Source: Trichopria drosophilae
Lineage: Eukaryota > Arthropoda > Insecta > Hymenoptera > Diapriidae
Length of the DNA: 64,000 bases
Assembly: GCA_030407085.1 (NCBI GenBank)
Contig: CM059587.1
Coordinates: 21,487,001 to 21,551,000, forward strand
Direction: 5' to 3'
This document shows, piece after piece, positions 47,630 through 58,229 of the stretch; the first letter of the stretch is position 1; every line of letters begins with the position of its first letter. Below the pieces are notes generated by a model. The model saw nothing but the letters and a program-made list of their open reading frames with translations. It had not been told where the DNA came from and did not search any database. A program made the translations under genes and the position numbers.

Positions 47630-48590
47630 GATGTAATATAATTATTGGCAAATAAAATCAGGAGTGTCGCACGGGTTTATTACATCGAAAACGAATATTG
47701 TAGTGAAAATTAACCCAAATGTAATCTGTGTTGGTAATGTGGTAAAAATCATTAAAATCTATAAAAATTATGATTTTGGAAAGTCAAAACGTGTTGATTT
47801 CGACCTACCTCGAGAACACGCACTAATGTTTATACTCCATTACATTGCATTTTCACAAAACATTCTAACGTTCTGAATTCAGGGTTTTCCCACGCCTTCA
47901 TGAAATTTATTTTTATGCTTGAGGCACACCGTGCCTTCGCTTTATATGTTTTAATGAATTGCAAAATTTGATTCGTATCTACTCAATTTTTATAATGATA
48001 TACACCCAGTTAGATTTTCAAATGCTGAATACCTTTTAACTTTTCATTTTATCAATGACATTGCTCGTTTTTACGCTGGATAAGAAAATGTTTATTGTGT
48101 TCTACGCTCTTAACGATCAAAATTGGCCTGTAAGAGTAGGTTCGCAGCAAGACTAATCCCATACGTTAAATCGAATAACTGTAGTTATCCCAACAGTCAA
48201 CCCATATCAGTGCTATTCCGAAAATGTCGAACTGAAATTCCTTCCTCGCAGATTAAGCGAGTCGTGTCGCTCGAGCAGAAAATGCCAACTACTCCTAAAA
48301 GGTCAATTGCAGCTGTTTGACCTTCACGTTTACTCCATTATTGTACGGTTTCTTTGCTTACAGGTTCTACACGCAGACCAAGTTAGGATCTTTTCAATTT
48401 GACCAGTGCTATGACTGTGATCGAATTTCTCTTGATTGGAATACTTTTTATGTGTATCCTTCGCCAAAGTTCCCCCGACTTGTCTTATTTGATGAAATTT
48501 GACGCGTTCTCGATAGATTTATTTTTCATCGTGTAAAATTGATGATTTCATACTCCGAATCTTTGTTCATTGCACTGCTTTTCATCTGAT
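47630..48590. other. no gene recognised
   Basis: Two adjoining plus-strand frames (48123-48320 and 48317-48502) lie in less AT-rich DNA but have no recognisable domain or splice context. Confidence 0.4.
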
Positions 48591-48594
48591 TTAA

Positions 48595-49115
48595 CCCTTT
48601 GAAGCATAGTGTAGCGTATATGCTACACCTTTTTGTAATTCATTATTTACATATTTAAGGTAATTATTAATTAATTTTGCTGCTAATGTTTGCTTCCTTA
48701 CTTCAAGAACATGTTGGGAAACGTAAATAAATCAATATTTTTAATTAATTATCATGTTATATTGTTTACAGAAATTAAACAAAGTGTAAAAATGGGGGAT
48801 TTTTTACGTAAAATATATGTGGAGAAGAAAACGTCACTCAAATATGACGAGACCGGATACTCGGGAGTTTTCGGGATCGCTGATTACGCCATTTTGAAAT
48901 CTGAGGTCAGATTCGTAATCAGTGATCCCGAAAACCCCCAAGTACCCAATTTCATCTCGATCAAGTAAATTTGTTGAATTCCGTCGGCCATATTGGATCC
49001 GCCATTTTGAATTTTGAAAATCTGAGCATGAAATTCATAATCAGCGACCCCGAAAACGTCCGAGTAACAAATTTCAGCTATTTTCAGCGTAAAGAAAAAT
49101 TTATGCTTTAAAGGG
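48595..49115. mobile_element. complete TTAA/CCCTTT-family element, 521 bp (family A, copy 1)
   Basis: Intact TTAA at 48591-48594 and 49116-49119. Termini CCCTTTGAAGCATA and TTTATGCTTTAAAGGG. Just inside the left end is a perfect 20-bp palindrome, GTGTAGCGTATATGCTACAC (48609-48628). The module appears as a tight hairpin (CGCTGATTACGCC at 48871, then GGTCAGATTCGTAATCAG at 48904) and again inverted at 48990-49060. This is the reference copy for the family. TTAA plus terminal CCC is piggyBac-like, and no transposase is encoded. Confidence 0.85.
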
Positions 49116-49119
49116 TTAA

Positions 49120-50440
49120 AGTGATTTTCGGCTTTTTCTTTTTCTGATCTAATTCATTGTATTTAAGTCATATATTCTTAAAAGTGTACTCAAAAGAGCG
49201 CTACCTTTACTTATGAAAAATAAGTGTTCTTTTCTGCACAAAAAATATGACAGACATTAGATCAGCAGCACCTTACATAGAAAAGAATAAATCTCGAAAT
49301 TGCCCACAACATTGTAAATTATCTTCAAATTTAGGTTGCATTTTTTTTTTAACCAAGTAACGTCTGAAATGACATTTGTTTACTTCAATTTGAATAAAAT
49401 ATTTCATATCAAAATCAACGTTAAAATAACAATTGCTTTGATTTTTAATCACATAAAAGTAAAATTTGTTAATAAAAATCACACATTTTATCCACCTTTG
49501 TCCATAGTCTCATTAAAATCCCAATATTTTGATAGCACGAAAAAAATTCATAAGACAACTTATGTAAATTTTTATGCAATTTTCTTCAAACTTGTCGCAA
49601 TATTAAAGTTCAAGATGGCTGAGATTGAATTTTGTCATCGAAATCTTGAAGAGCTACCTCGTAAATAATAGAATAAAGTACTCGTCAATAACTTTGATTT
49701 TATATAATAAATTCAAATTGAAATTTCAGGCGTTAATGAGGAAAATGTAACTTTTAATTAATTATCAGGTTTCTAGTTTCGGGACTTGAGAACCACTTTA
49801 TTTTTAGCCAAAGGGTTTGTAATAGTTGTTTTTCTGTATAAAAGTAGGTCAAACCTGCGCAATGCCTGATTAATTTAAGAAAACTATCATCACTTGAAAC
49901 CGAAATGAAACCGTTTGCGACGCTGACTTTAAGATGTGATAATACTGTTCGGTGTGGTCATCATTTTGAACGAACTGTGAAAATGTGCTGTTTTATTTAT
50001 GTGAAAAGTTCCATTCTGACAGTAAAAACGGAAATTAAAAATGCGCTAAATTAATTACAATATGTAATGAAAAATTTATAATGCGTATGGTAATAGTTAT
50101 TGCATGTATTGTATAATTTTGCAAAAATTGTGAAAATGTTCGAATACATATTGTAAATCTTAACATATATTTATGTCCACGTAGGGACAATCTATTGAAT
50201 AATAATGTCCTCAAACAATTAAGAAATAAAATGTAGGAAAAGGAAATTTCACTGTTTACAATATAGGGATAAAGAAAACAATTCAGATCAAATAAACAAC
50301 CGTCAAAACTTGTCAAAAAATATGTCAACACTGAAAAAAATGTATACCATGCGATGCATAAAAATACTATGCATAAAACTCCAAAAGGCATGCACTAATA
50401 TAATAAGAAAGCAACCGCCAATAGCTGCAATAAAAATAAT
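49120..50440. other. AT-rich DNA, no gene recognised
   Basis: Frames at 49336-49668 and 50035-50391 are low-complexity, with isoleucine/phenylalanine/lysine richness typical of translated AT-rich DNA. GAAGAGCTACCTCG (49648) resembles the terminus of the 28.2 kb palindrome. Confidence 0.45.
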
Positions 50441-50442
50441 TC

Positions 50443-50826
50443 CACTAAAAAAAATTTAATTGAAATTAGTTTATTTGACTACTTTTTAACTATGCAGAGT
50501 AGTTGGATACGCGTCAAGAAAATTTTCTAAGTTGCAGTTACTACCGTAAAATTACATCAAGTAAAAATGTAGTTCTGCTAAATTCCATTAAAAATATATC
50601 GTTGCAGCATGTTCAATAGTTTTTAGTGTACTAGATAGTTAGACTCTAAAAAATGGTTTTAAATCTAGCAGAATTAACTGCCAAAATGTCGTTTCCATAA
50701 CTAGATATTATGTTGATTTAACTCCTTTATAGTTGTAACTATAACCTATAAAATTCCGTTGATGACCTATTGAAATACTTTCAGTAGTTAAAAATTAGTC
50801 AAATCAACCAAGAATTTTTTTCAGTG
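50443..50826. mobile_element. 384-bp MITE with CACT(A/G)AAAAAAATT ends
   Basis: The left end CACTAAAAAAAATTTAATTG and the right end complement CACTGAAAAAAATTCTTGG are followed on both sides by TTTGACTA.TTTTTAACTA. The end style matches TA-type MITEs in this window, but no TA duplication is preserved. Confidence 0.6.
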
Positions 50827-51039
50827 AAATGAGCACATTTTTGAACAAGTGGCATACACCGTAGCTTTGGTAAAACCTTTGATATCAAATATATGTCAGA
50901 AAGATGACCTGTATGTAAAATTATTGCGGGAGTAGAAAGCATTATTAACGATTGTAACAATGAATCCTAATTTAAAGTCATAACATGATAAAAGCAACAT
51001 AACACTGGCAATTTAAAACCAAACATGTATTTAATCAAT

Positions 51040-51892
51040 AGAAAATTTACTGGATGATGAGGCTAGAGATAACAAAATATTATTAAGCGATGGGAGTAAA
51101 ACTCTACATTGGCAAGAAAAATGCATTAAAAAACAACAATGCAGTTATAAAAAAAGCTTACGGATTCCCAAACGTTTACAAACCAGAGCTGGCTTGGGGG
51201 ATTGTTGGGATCACCTACATATAAATTATCACCTTATTTGTGTTCTTTATTGCTGCTAATAATAGGAAGAGCAAACACTTACGTTTTGAAGATTTCATAA
51301 CTATAAAAATAAATTATTGCGGAAGACTAATATCATCTTTTATTCAGAACAGTAGTATCTTTTATTCAAAAATGTACCGCTTGAGTTAGCTTTAGATTAT
51401 ATTGAAACAAATTTTACAAAAATTAAAAACTTAACGAAAATTTCGAAAGAACAGATGATAACAGCAGTCAGAACTGTCCTTCAGCAAACGAATTTGCAAA
51501 TAAATGTTCAGCTGTCCAATTTGATCGCCGTTATCTCCTATTACAGCGAATCTAGTTTTAGACACGATAGAATACATAGTACTGAACAAGTCAAATTTCA
51601 CACTTATATCCCCAAGGATAAAGTTAAGTCAACATCACAGGTTTTCAATTAAATTCAAATAAGAATTAAAATTAACAAATGAAATAGAAAGACACAAAAA
51701 ATAGCATTTTTAGAGTCCATAAACTCAAGGATGAGACAATAAGAACCGACTGGTACAATGAAAAGACCTGGTCTGAGAGATACCTAAATTATTGCTCATA
51801 TCATCAATTTCTACAGAAAGTTAGTTTAATAAAAAATCTGGTCCGCAGAGGGGTTAAGTTATCCTATCCAAAGTTTATAAAACAAATATATC
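51040..51892 (+). pseudogene. Penelope-like reverse transcriptase, broken
   Basis: Reverse transcriptase of a Penelope-like element, which would copy element RNA at a nicked target. Visible pieces are AYGFPNVYKPELAWGIVG (equivalent of the conserved YGLPKIHKP block), SPLSPITANLVLDTIEYIVL (motif B, GSPLSP type), YIPKDKVKSTSQVFN, IAFLES and the thumb-like TDWYNEKTWSERYLNYCSYH. Between LNKSNFTLI and YIPKDKV the stretch that should hold YxDD (motif C) is absent, apparently deleted. In-frame stops occur after TYI and elsewhere. At least three frames are needed to read it. Confidence 0.8.
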
Positions 51893-52228
51893 AATAATAT
51901 GTGATAGAAATTCTTGGTATTTATCGGTCATATGTAAATAATAATAAGAGTATAAAAGTAAATAAATAATCGGACGTAATTGGGATTTCAGTCCACGTCC
52001 AGCGGGTTTATGTTCTTATGTAAAATTTTGGATTCAATGGCTATTGAGTTTGATGCTAAACTGATTTTTAACAAACTACAAATTACAAAAATATAAAGTT
52101 ACTTAAAAAGATTTTAAAAGATCCCGATTAACCACTACAATTACTGTCTAAACGTCTACACAATAAATAATTCTATCGCTACTAAAACCTTTGAAAAGGA
52201 TCATTTAATGAGATCGTTGACTATACGA

Positions 52229-52586
52229 CACTGTAAAAAATGAAAATGAAATTTACAATGCAATGGTAATTTTCCATCATGAAAATTTGGTAAGAACACT
52301 ACGTTGAGCGTTGAAATTTTACCGAAGTGAGGTTAGAGGTTTACCGCCGCATTGTAAATTTAGGACGTCGAGCATAGGGAAAATACTAGACTGTTGTACT
52401 TTTACTACGTCAAACGTAGGTAATTTTTCGAGCCTACGTTGGACGTGGTAATTTTACAAACGAGTAATATATTACAAGATTTAAGGAAAGTTACTGTGTT
52501 CCACATAGTAAATTCACTGCGTTGAAAGTGGGTAATTTTCGAGCCCATTCTCAACTGTAATTTTACACGATTTTTTTTTTACAGTG
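52229..52586. mobile_element. 358-bp MITE inserted between the RT and nuclease parts of the Penelope-like element
   Basis: Ends CACTGTAAAAAATG and TTTTTTTTTTACAGTG are inverted. The interior has repeated ACTACGTTGAGCG / CTACGTTGGACG wording and GGTAATTTT blocks in both orientations. The retroelement reading resumes right after it (YIHTLSEEIRRKHKG from 52589) and stops right before it (MRSLTI), so it is a clean secondary insertion. The exact target duplication is unclear (TATA sequence on both sides). Confidence 0.75.
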
Positions 52587-52588
52587 CA

Positions 52589-53057
52589 TATATTCACACT
52601 TTGTCCGAAGAGATCCGTCGCAAACATAAAGGTCACTTCAATATTGAAGTTTATTTCAACAATGCGAACAACCTTTCCTCAATTTTCATAAAAACGAAAG
52701 GTAAATTACAGATGAACATGAATTCGTTCATACAAAATTCCATGTAAAATGTACAATGTGAAGTTTACGTCGGACAAACTAAAAGTACATTAAAAGGGAA
52801 AATATGTGAACACAAAATGTCCATCACACAAGGAACGAATAACACAGGCTTATCTGAACATATCCACAATATAGAACATGATTTCAAGTTTGAAAAAAAA
52901 ACAGAAATCTTCACTGAAAAGGCTAATTACGGCAAACGATTAAACTTAGAGGCAGTGCACGTCTTTTTACATAAAAACATCAACATTAAAAAAGACGCGA
53001 CATCACTGGATGAAATTTACGAATCGCTATTTCAACAATTATACACGTGTTTTTTCT
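52589..53057 (+). pseudogene. Penelope-like GIY-YIG endonuclease domain, decayed
   Basis: The C-terminal nuclease of a Penelope-like element, which nicks the target. The frame gives LSEEIRRKHKGHFNIEVYFN (52605), NLSSIFIKTKGKLQMNMNS, a stop, then CEVYVGQTKSTLKGKICEHK (52758), where YVGQT is the GIY-YIG counterpart (YVG) and the following basic R/K...EH is typical. Downstream come HIHNIEHDFKF, EKANYGKRLNLEAVHVF and INIKKDATSLDEIYES, the usual order of this domain. It contains at least one stop and a frame change near 52735. Confidence 0.85.
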
Positions 53058-53312
53058 TGCACCTTGTTTTTGCATAATTTTAAACGACACTCTTGCAGAA
53101 TCCTGATCACAAATTAATGTTTTTTTTAGTAATTTGATTTTCACCTTTTTAATTCAATTCACATTAAACTCTTCCGAAGGGGAGAAACTTCCATAGATTA
53201 TGTAGGGTGGGAAATAACGGGATTCGTCTGGTTCTCATTTATGAAATTTTGGTGAGTTTTTCACATTTTTTGGTCATGTAAATAGATGCTTATAACCAAA
53301 TTGTTATCAGTT

Positions 53313-53345
53313 CTGAAGAAGACCCACAAGAAGTCAAAACATAGT
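53313..53345 (+). ncRNA. hammerhead-ribozyme-like remnant in the Penelope 3' region
   Basis: CTGAAGA (53313-53319) is followed by AGACCC...AAGTC and then AAAAC, echoing the hammerhead core CUGANGA - stem II - GAAAC. Penelope-like elements are known to carry hammerhead motifs. Here GAAA has become AAAA and stem II is imperfect, so it would not be active. Confidence 0.35.
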
Positions 53346-53439
53346 AAAATAATGTTACTGTACTATTCGACAAAACGAAAACAGTCGTATTTAAGATATT
53401 TTCACTGCGGTCGAATTTATTAAAAATCAATAAGGTCAT

Positions 53440-53825
53440 ATATGTTTAATTGGTGTTTGAAAATTAATCAGGCAAGGGTGTCGAATATCCTCAAATGTTA
53501 TAATTGTCAGCCAGTATTGATTCAATGAATTCCAATGAGGGTTCCAACAACAATAATCCATGTATTAGCGCGGGTGATTTACATAGGTGACATTTGCGTG
53601 CATCGATCAGATATCCGTGGGATGACGATTTGCAAATCAGTCCTAAAATGTAAGTTATCCAGTATTTACAGATCGCTTGAGAGGATATTTCATCAAGGAT
53701 GATCAGGAAAATGTCCAAAATGATGTGTTAAATATCGATATTTCACCGTCAATCAATCGATTTCTCTTTTTCACACGTTACGGCACTTTTACTGAACGGA
53801 TCACTTTCCGCATTGGTATATCGCG
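53440..53825. other. no feature recognised
   Basis: A minus-strand frame at 53491-53718 has no recognisable domain. Composition is mixed. Confidence 0.4.
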
Positions 53826-53829
53826 TCGT

Positions 53830-54350
53830 GATGAATGGAACACTTTACTCACCTAAAAAAATTATGGTCGCGCACACGTAGCGTGCGGTCGTCATGATGC
53901 ACTCTTTTCGAATCACTCGCGAACTAGTCGGAAACCGGTTTTAAGGGGACTTTACCAACTGACGTCCGCGAAGAAACTAAGAGACTGAGTTCCATGAAAG
54001 TCACTCGGTTTTCTCGATACTTGGAGCAGAACGCTTTTGCTTTTCTACAAGGCCCCCATATCACTCACGTGGGGGTAAGGAAAGGACGTGCAGTAGCCGC
54101 GGCACACTTACCATACCAATGGTAGATGCGCCACTCTATATTCTTGAATCACTCTCGCTCTTGAATATTACGGCGGAACACCGCCGCCGCCGTGACCGTG
54201 TCTTGAAATTCTCTCCCACTGTTTCCTCAACCAGGCATATTAAAAGTGAAACTGATTTAGTAGGCAACTATAATGGTAGGTGTTACTATCTCCTAATAAT
54301 AGGAATATCTTTGCATAAAACTCGGAACGGTTTACAGGTCTAACCCACCA
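53830..54350. promoter_or_regulatory. GC-richer single-copy patch, possible promoter region
   Basis: It contains GGTCGCGCACACGTAGCGTGCGG, CGGAAACCGGTTTT, CACGTGGGGG (E-box) and CGCCGCCGCCGTGACCGTG. It lacks the transposon module. A strong splice donor on the minus strand sits inside (next entry). Direction and gene are unknown. Confidence 0.35.
54112..54240 (-). other. candidate minus-strand first exon ending in ATG|GTAAGTGTG
   Basis: Read on the minus strand, a GC-rich stretch with a CGG repeat ends TACCATTGGTATG|GTAAGTGTG (exon end 54112, intron from 54111 downward), an excellent 5' splice site. The final ATG could be a start codon split from its frame by the intron. The 5' limit is arbitrary. 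No protein can be inferred. Confidence 0.25.
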
Positions 54351-54554
54351 CAGATTTGAAACTGGACACAATAACAATAATCCTTGCAAAAGAAAAAAAC
54401 TGGGCAAAAAGAGGTCACCTTGAACACTATTTTATTAAAAAAGAAAAACACACAGTCAACATCCGGTTCGAAACATCAAAGCTACCGGAAGTGTACCATC
54501 CCTTTCTGTAATGAATCCCATTTTATCTCCTAAATTCATACGTAGTTTGTCAAC

Positions 54555-54800
54555 GGTTCCTTTATTCTTTGTACGACACCAACACACGTAAAACTCCATA
54601 TCCCCTAATTTCGTATAAATACGACGCAATTGCCATCGGTTTCTTACACAGCCTTAAAGAGGACTCATATTCGAGTCGAAACGTTGCTAGATTTTCATGT
54701 ATTATTTATATTACAAAAAAACCCTCAAAATTATTAACCCTTATCTGTTTTCCTTCTTTTCCTCTAATTTTTTAATCTTTATTAAACTCAAATATTTTTA
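54555..54800 (+). mobile_element. 3' end of a Penelope-like retroelement (plus orientation)
   Basis: It shares about 150 bp with 59600-59755 in reverse: GAGGACTCATATTCGAGTCG, CGTTGCTAGATTTTCATG, TATTATTTATATTACAAAAAA, then a TC-rich run and TCTTTATTAAACTCAA. The GGACTC...GAGTCGAAACG arrangement is the stem II/GAAAC part of a hammerhead-like motif, as in Penelope-like elements. The rest of the element is absent, as expected of a 5'-truncated copy. Confidence 0.5.
54653..54685 (+). ncRNA. hammerhead-like hairpin with GAAAC core
   Basis: GGACTC (54661-54666) pairs with GAGTC (54673-54677) and is followed by GAAACG. Upstream, CTTAAAGA replaces the expected CTGANGA, so the core looks degenerate. 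The reverse copy at 59755 has CTTGAAGA and GAATC. Confidence 0.3.
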
Positions 54801-54999
54801 ATTTATATTGTATATGTATATATATATAAATAAATTAATATATATAACCAAAAAAATAAACCTATCAAATGTACTATCTCCTGTTTATTGTAAAATACGA
54901 AAAATAAGAGAAAACGTTTAAAAAGACCAGAATTCTGAAAATAATTAGACCAGAATTGACGATGAAGCTAACGGATGATTCGTAGCGCAGTCAATGTAA

Positions 55000-55721
55000 C
55001 CCCTTGACGGCCGAATACGAAGATCTTCTTCATTTCGGGCTTTTTACAGACTGCGGGCAAAGCGCAAATCTTCGGCATAATATAAATTAGACTAACAAAT
55101 TCTGGAATTGCTATGAATTAAAATCAAATCCATTTCTATATAGTCTGAGATGTACTGATCATTGACCATTTTCGTAATCGATGTGTCAAACAAAAAATAT
55201 ACGTCCACAAAGATGGTAGTTTTCACGATTTTTCAAAATCTTCGTTATGAAGTATGACATTGTGTTGAATCAATTTATGCATAAAAAGTTTATAAAACCG
55301 CTTGAAACTTGTTACTCAAGGGTTTTCGCGGTCGTTGACACCGAATCTGAAGTCAGACTTCGGAAATTAAAAATCGCTGATCTAATATGGCGGACACATT
55401 TTTGAAAACTCGAAACATTCTGCTTGAAACTTTTCACTCGGTTTTTTTTTGGTCGCTGATTAAGAATCTAAAGTCAGATTTTGAAAAATTCAAATGTTGG
55501 ATTCAATATGCGGAAAAAACCGTTCTTGGTAATTGAACCTGAACTATGTGAAGGTGGTGCAACACAATATTGGATCGGCCATTTTGAATTTCCAAAATCT
55601 TTCTACATATTCCAAATCAGCGACCCAAAAAAAAATACCTATAGTACGTATTATTATAATCCAACAAAACTTTCTTGGCATTTTGGGCACTTTATTTGAG
55701 ATTATAGCCGCAGTTAAGGAC
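55000..55721. mobile_element. TTAA-type fold-back element, 722 bp (family D, copy 1)
   Basis: The left end GTAA|CCCCTTGACGGCCG is followed by GAAGATCTTC (subterminal palindrome). The right end is TATAGCCGCAGTTAAGGAC|TTAA (TTAA 55722-55725). The left TTAA has one substitution. The module is forward at 55330-55400 and 55445-55515 and inverted at 55565-55635 (GGATCGGCCATTTTGAATTT). Copies: reversed partial at 33894, truncated at 61512, end only at 14242. The 153-codon frame at 55533-55994 runs through its end and is not considered a gene. Confidence 0.65.
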
Positions 55722-55725
55722 TTAA

Positions 55726-56220
55726 AATGTGAAGATAATTCTAAAAATTACACATTTAAATGCAAATTCAAAATATCAATATCTTTCTGTAATTATTTGA
55801 ATAATGACATTAGTACTTTTAAATTTGAAGACTTTATTGTGCGTCCTAAGACCGAATACTATCTTTTTATACACAGAGAGAGAGAGAGAAAAAAATGGTT
55901 AATGGAACCGCGAATTAACAAAATTAAAAATTGTGATTTACTGCATGTGACATTTACTTGTCAGAATATTGTAAATTATATCATACGATTGTAGAGAATT
56001 AGAATTAAATTGAAAACACGTGAAACGACGCATCAGCGTCCTCACTCAAAAATAGTTAGTCTACGACGAGAGACCAACTCAAACACACGTATTATAATTA
56101 TAAATAATAGTTATATATTCAATCTTCTAATATCGTTTGTTTTCTTACACAGTAACTATCATTACTATGATAAAATGTTTTTATTTAATTAATTGTATTT
56201 CATATATATTACTATAAAGC
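55726..56220. other. AT-rich DNA with a GA microsatellite
   Basis: GAGAGAGAGAGAG at about 55875-55888. Nothing else was recognised. Confidence 0.45.
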
Positions 56221-56224
56221 AATA

Positions 56225-56375
56225 TTTGAGTTGACAATTTGATTGTAAAACTGCGGTACATTTGAGGTTATGTGAGGTGATGAATAATTTTGAATATTTA
56301 AGTATTAGGAAATAGTAAACAGAACAATATCATTGTTTACTTCCGAAATAGTTAATTTAACTATTATTTATAATT
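56225..56375 (+). repeat. dispersed repeat, copy 2
   Basis: See the copy at 32745-32885. The shared blocks are GCGGTACATTTGAGGTTATG, TTAAGTATTAGGAAATAG and ATAGTTAATTTAACTATT. Confidence 0.55.
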
Positions 56376-56379
56376 CCCT

Positions 56380-56676
56380 GCTCCATCTAAATTAGTTTCA
56401 AGGCGATTCCATAACGGACAGTTAATACAAAATCCAATTAAAAGAAAAAAATCGTTATCTTTTACGCTTTAACACATTTTTGATAATTTTTTTCTCATTT
56501 TTAAACTCATTTTTAAATTAATAATTTTTTCTTCTTATTTCAGATACCACAATTGGAAAGATCGATAAAAAATCGAAAAATTTCATATGTTCAAACATTT
56601 TGAAGGCCCAAATTTATCCCATCTAGAGAGCTCTGAAAAGGCGGTGAAAAAAGTGTCCCCCGTGGGCGTTGATGGA
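56380..56676 (-). mobile_element. possible end of a family F TTAA-type element
   Basis: GGGCGTTGATGGA|TTAA (TTAA 56677-56680) complements to TCCATCAACGCCCACGGG, matching the end at 14491 (CCCGTTAACGCCCACACGGG). The remainder of the element was not delimited. Confidence 0.35.
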
Positions 56677-56680
56677 TTAA

Positions 56681-58225
56681 GAGAGAAAATTAGTTAACAA
56701 AAATTAAAGGGTATATTGCAACAATAACATCGTTATTTGTTAGTTATAAGGCGTGCATCTTATATTGAAACCCAAGAGTTTTTAAAACTTTAATGTTTGC
56801 CTTATTAATTTTTCAATAATTATTTATGAACTTTTTGGAAGGAAATAATAATACGATTAAAGAACTAAAAAATAATATTATTGTCCAGTTTACTGATGTT
56901 GGGGGCATCGTTAATTTCAACTCTTTTCAACATTTGGATCTGTAGAACTCTAATGGGTTAGAAGAGAACTCGAGAAATGACACCCACCTTTTACTTTGGG
57001 GTGCCAGGTTCACAAGCAGGTGTGATGAACTATGTCCAACGCAATCAGGGAAAGTGTCGGGTTAAACGTTGTTCAACTAATTGTATACCTCAAACATTAA
57101 ATTGCAAAGTAAAATCATGCAATACATTCTCTCTCGATATACTGAATAAAATAGATAGCTAGGGCTCCTAATTAACTAGTAACATGCAAACCAAACAACT
57201 TTGTCGGTAATACTTACTCGGAAAGTAAAAGTCAAGGAAATTATCTACAACTAGTAAATCATTTTTGAACGAGCCGGATGATTAAGTAGATATTGAATTT
57301 TAGTTAAAGAATTTATCGTCAACTTTCCCTTAAAGTTTGGAAGATGGTGAACGATATTTTCGTTGAATTCGTTTAAAATGTTTGAACCCATTTGGAGTTT
57401 AATTTTGGTTGACTTCTTTAACCCCTGGCTTCTTAACTCTGGTTGACAATTGTTTAACTGTTTATGATTGACATTTTTTATACAAAGTGCGTTTGCCCAT
57501 TTGATCATTCAGTGTCCGGATGTCTGGTCCAGCCCTTAAATGCCTATAGTAAACGAAAGAAAATCGACTTAGGAAATAAGCACGCGAATTTACGGTTAAA
57601 TCTAATTTCTTTCCGCTTATGAAATTTTGTATATTCCAAATTCTTTGGAATTCTCAAAAAAGAATAACGCATTTTGAACATCTTTGAACCCTTAACAAAT
57701 TAGGAGGTTAAAATCAAGAGCTTCGAAAGATGAACAAATATTCAACTTCGTTTTTCTGCATTTTTCTTCAATTTCTTCTCTTTTCTTGAAAGCTAAAAAA
57801 TTGGATTCAGAAAAGAATTCAGATTTGGAATCCTTTTGAAACCTTCTTCATTTACTGTCCTTTGAGTTCTTTGCTTTAGCTGCCTCATTTGTTGCCGGAC
57901 AACCGGAAATGCTTCTACAGCCATCCAAGATGGCGGATGGTGACTGGACCGCAATGAAATGGGAAAACACCAAAAATAAATTGTTTAAAATTCATGATCC
58001 ATCCAGAAGTGGTTGACTAGTCGGGAATTTCCTTCACTTTTACGTTCGTTGGTCCCTTACTACTCCAGTAGTAACTTCAGTGGAGTACTTCATTTTTTTT
58101 TCAATGTCATTATAACTCCAATAACTCTTAATCTTATATAATACGCAGACTATTGTGAATTGTAGATGTCTTTTGTTTAGCTTTGTGGAAAATGTAGCGC
58201 CAATCCCACCGCTGGAAGGAATATT
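56681..58225. other. no gene recognised
   Basis: Short frames at 56977-57162 (+) and 57251-57508 (-) lack recognisable domains. Around 57900 the DNA is less AT-rich and includes CATCCAAGATGGCGGATGG, an isolated echo of the ATGGCGGAT word. Confidence 0.4.
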
Positions 58226-58229
58226 AAAC

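Larger units (their letters stand above)
50985..53440 (+). mobile_element. degenerate Penelope-like retroelement
   Basis: On the plus strand, in shifting frames, the sequence follows the Penelope-like order. First comes a region before the reverse transcriptase (ENLLDDEARDNKILLSDG, 51040-51095), then AYGFPNVYKPELA (51156), SPLSPITANLVLDTIEYIVL (51535), a thumb-like TDWYNEKTWSERYLNYCSYH (51750-51809), a linker (AKLIFNKLQITKI, 52055), and a C-terminal GIY-YIG nuclease (52760-53060). The 5' part of the coding region and the YxDD catalytic motif are missing, and stops and frameshifts are frequent, so it is inactive. It is interrupted by a MITE (52229-52586). The 3' untranslated part carries a hammerhead-like motif at 53313. 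The family match is by motif order, not a search. Confidence 0.85.

Noticed and set aside
55533..55994. 153-codon frame
   Set aside because: Runs from inside a transposon through its terminus into AT-rich DNA. Lysine- and isoleucine-rich, no domain.
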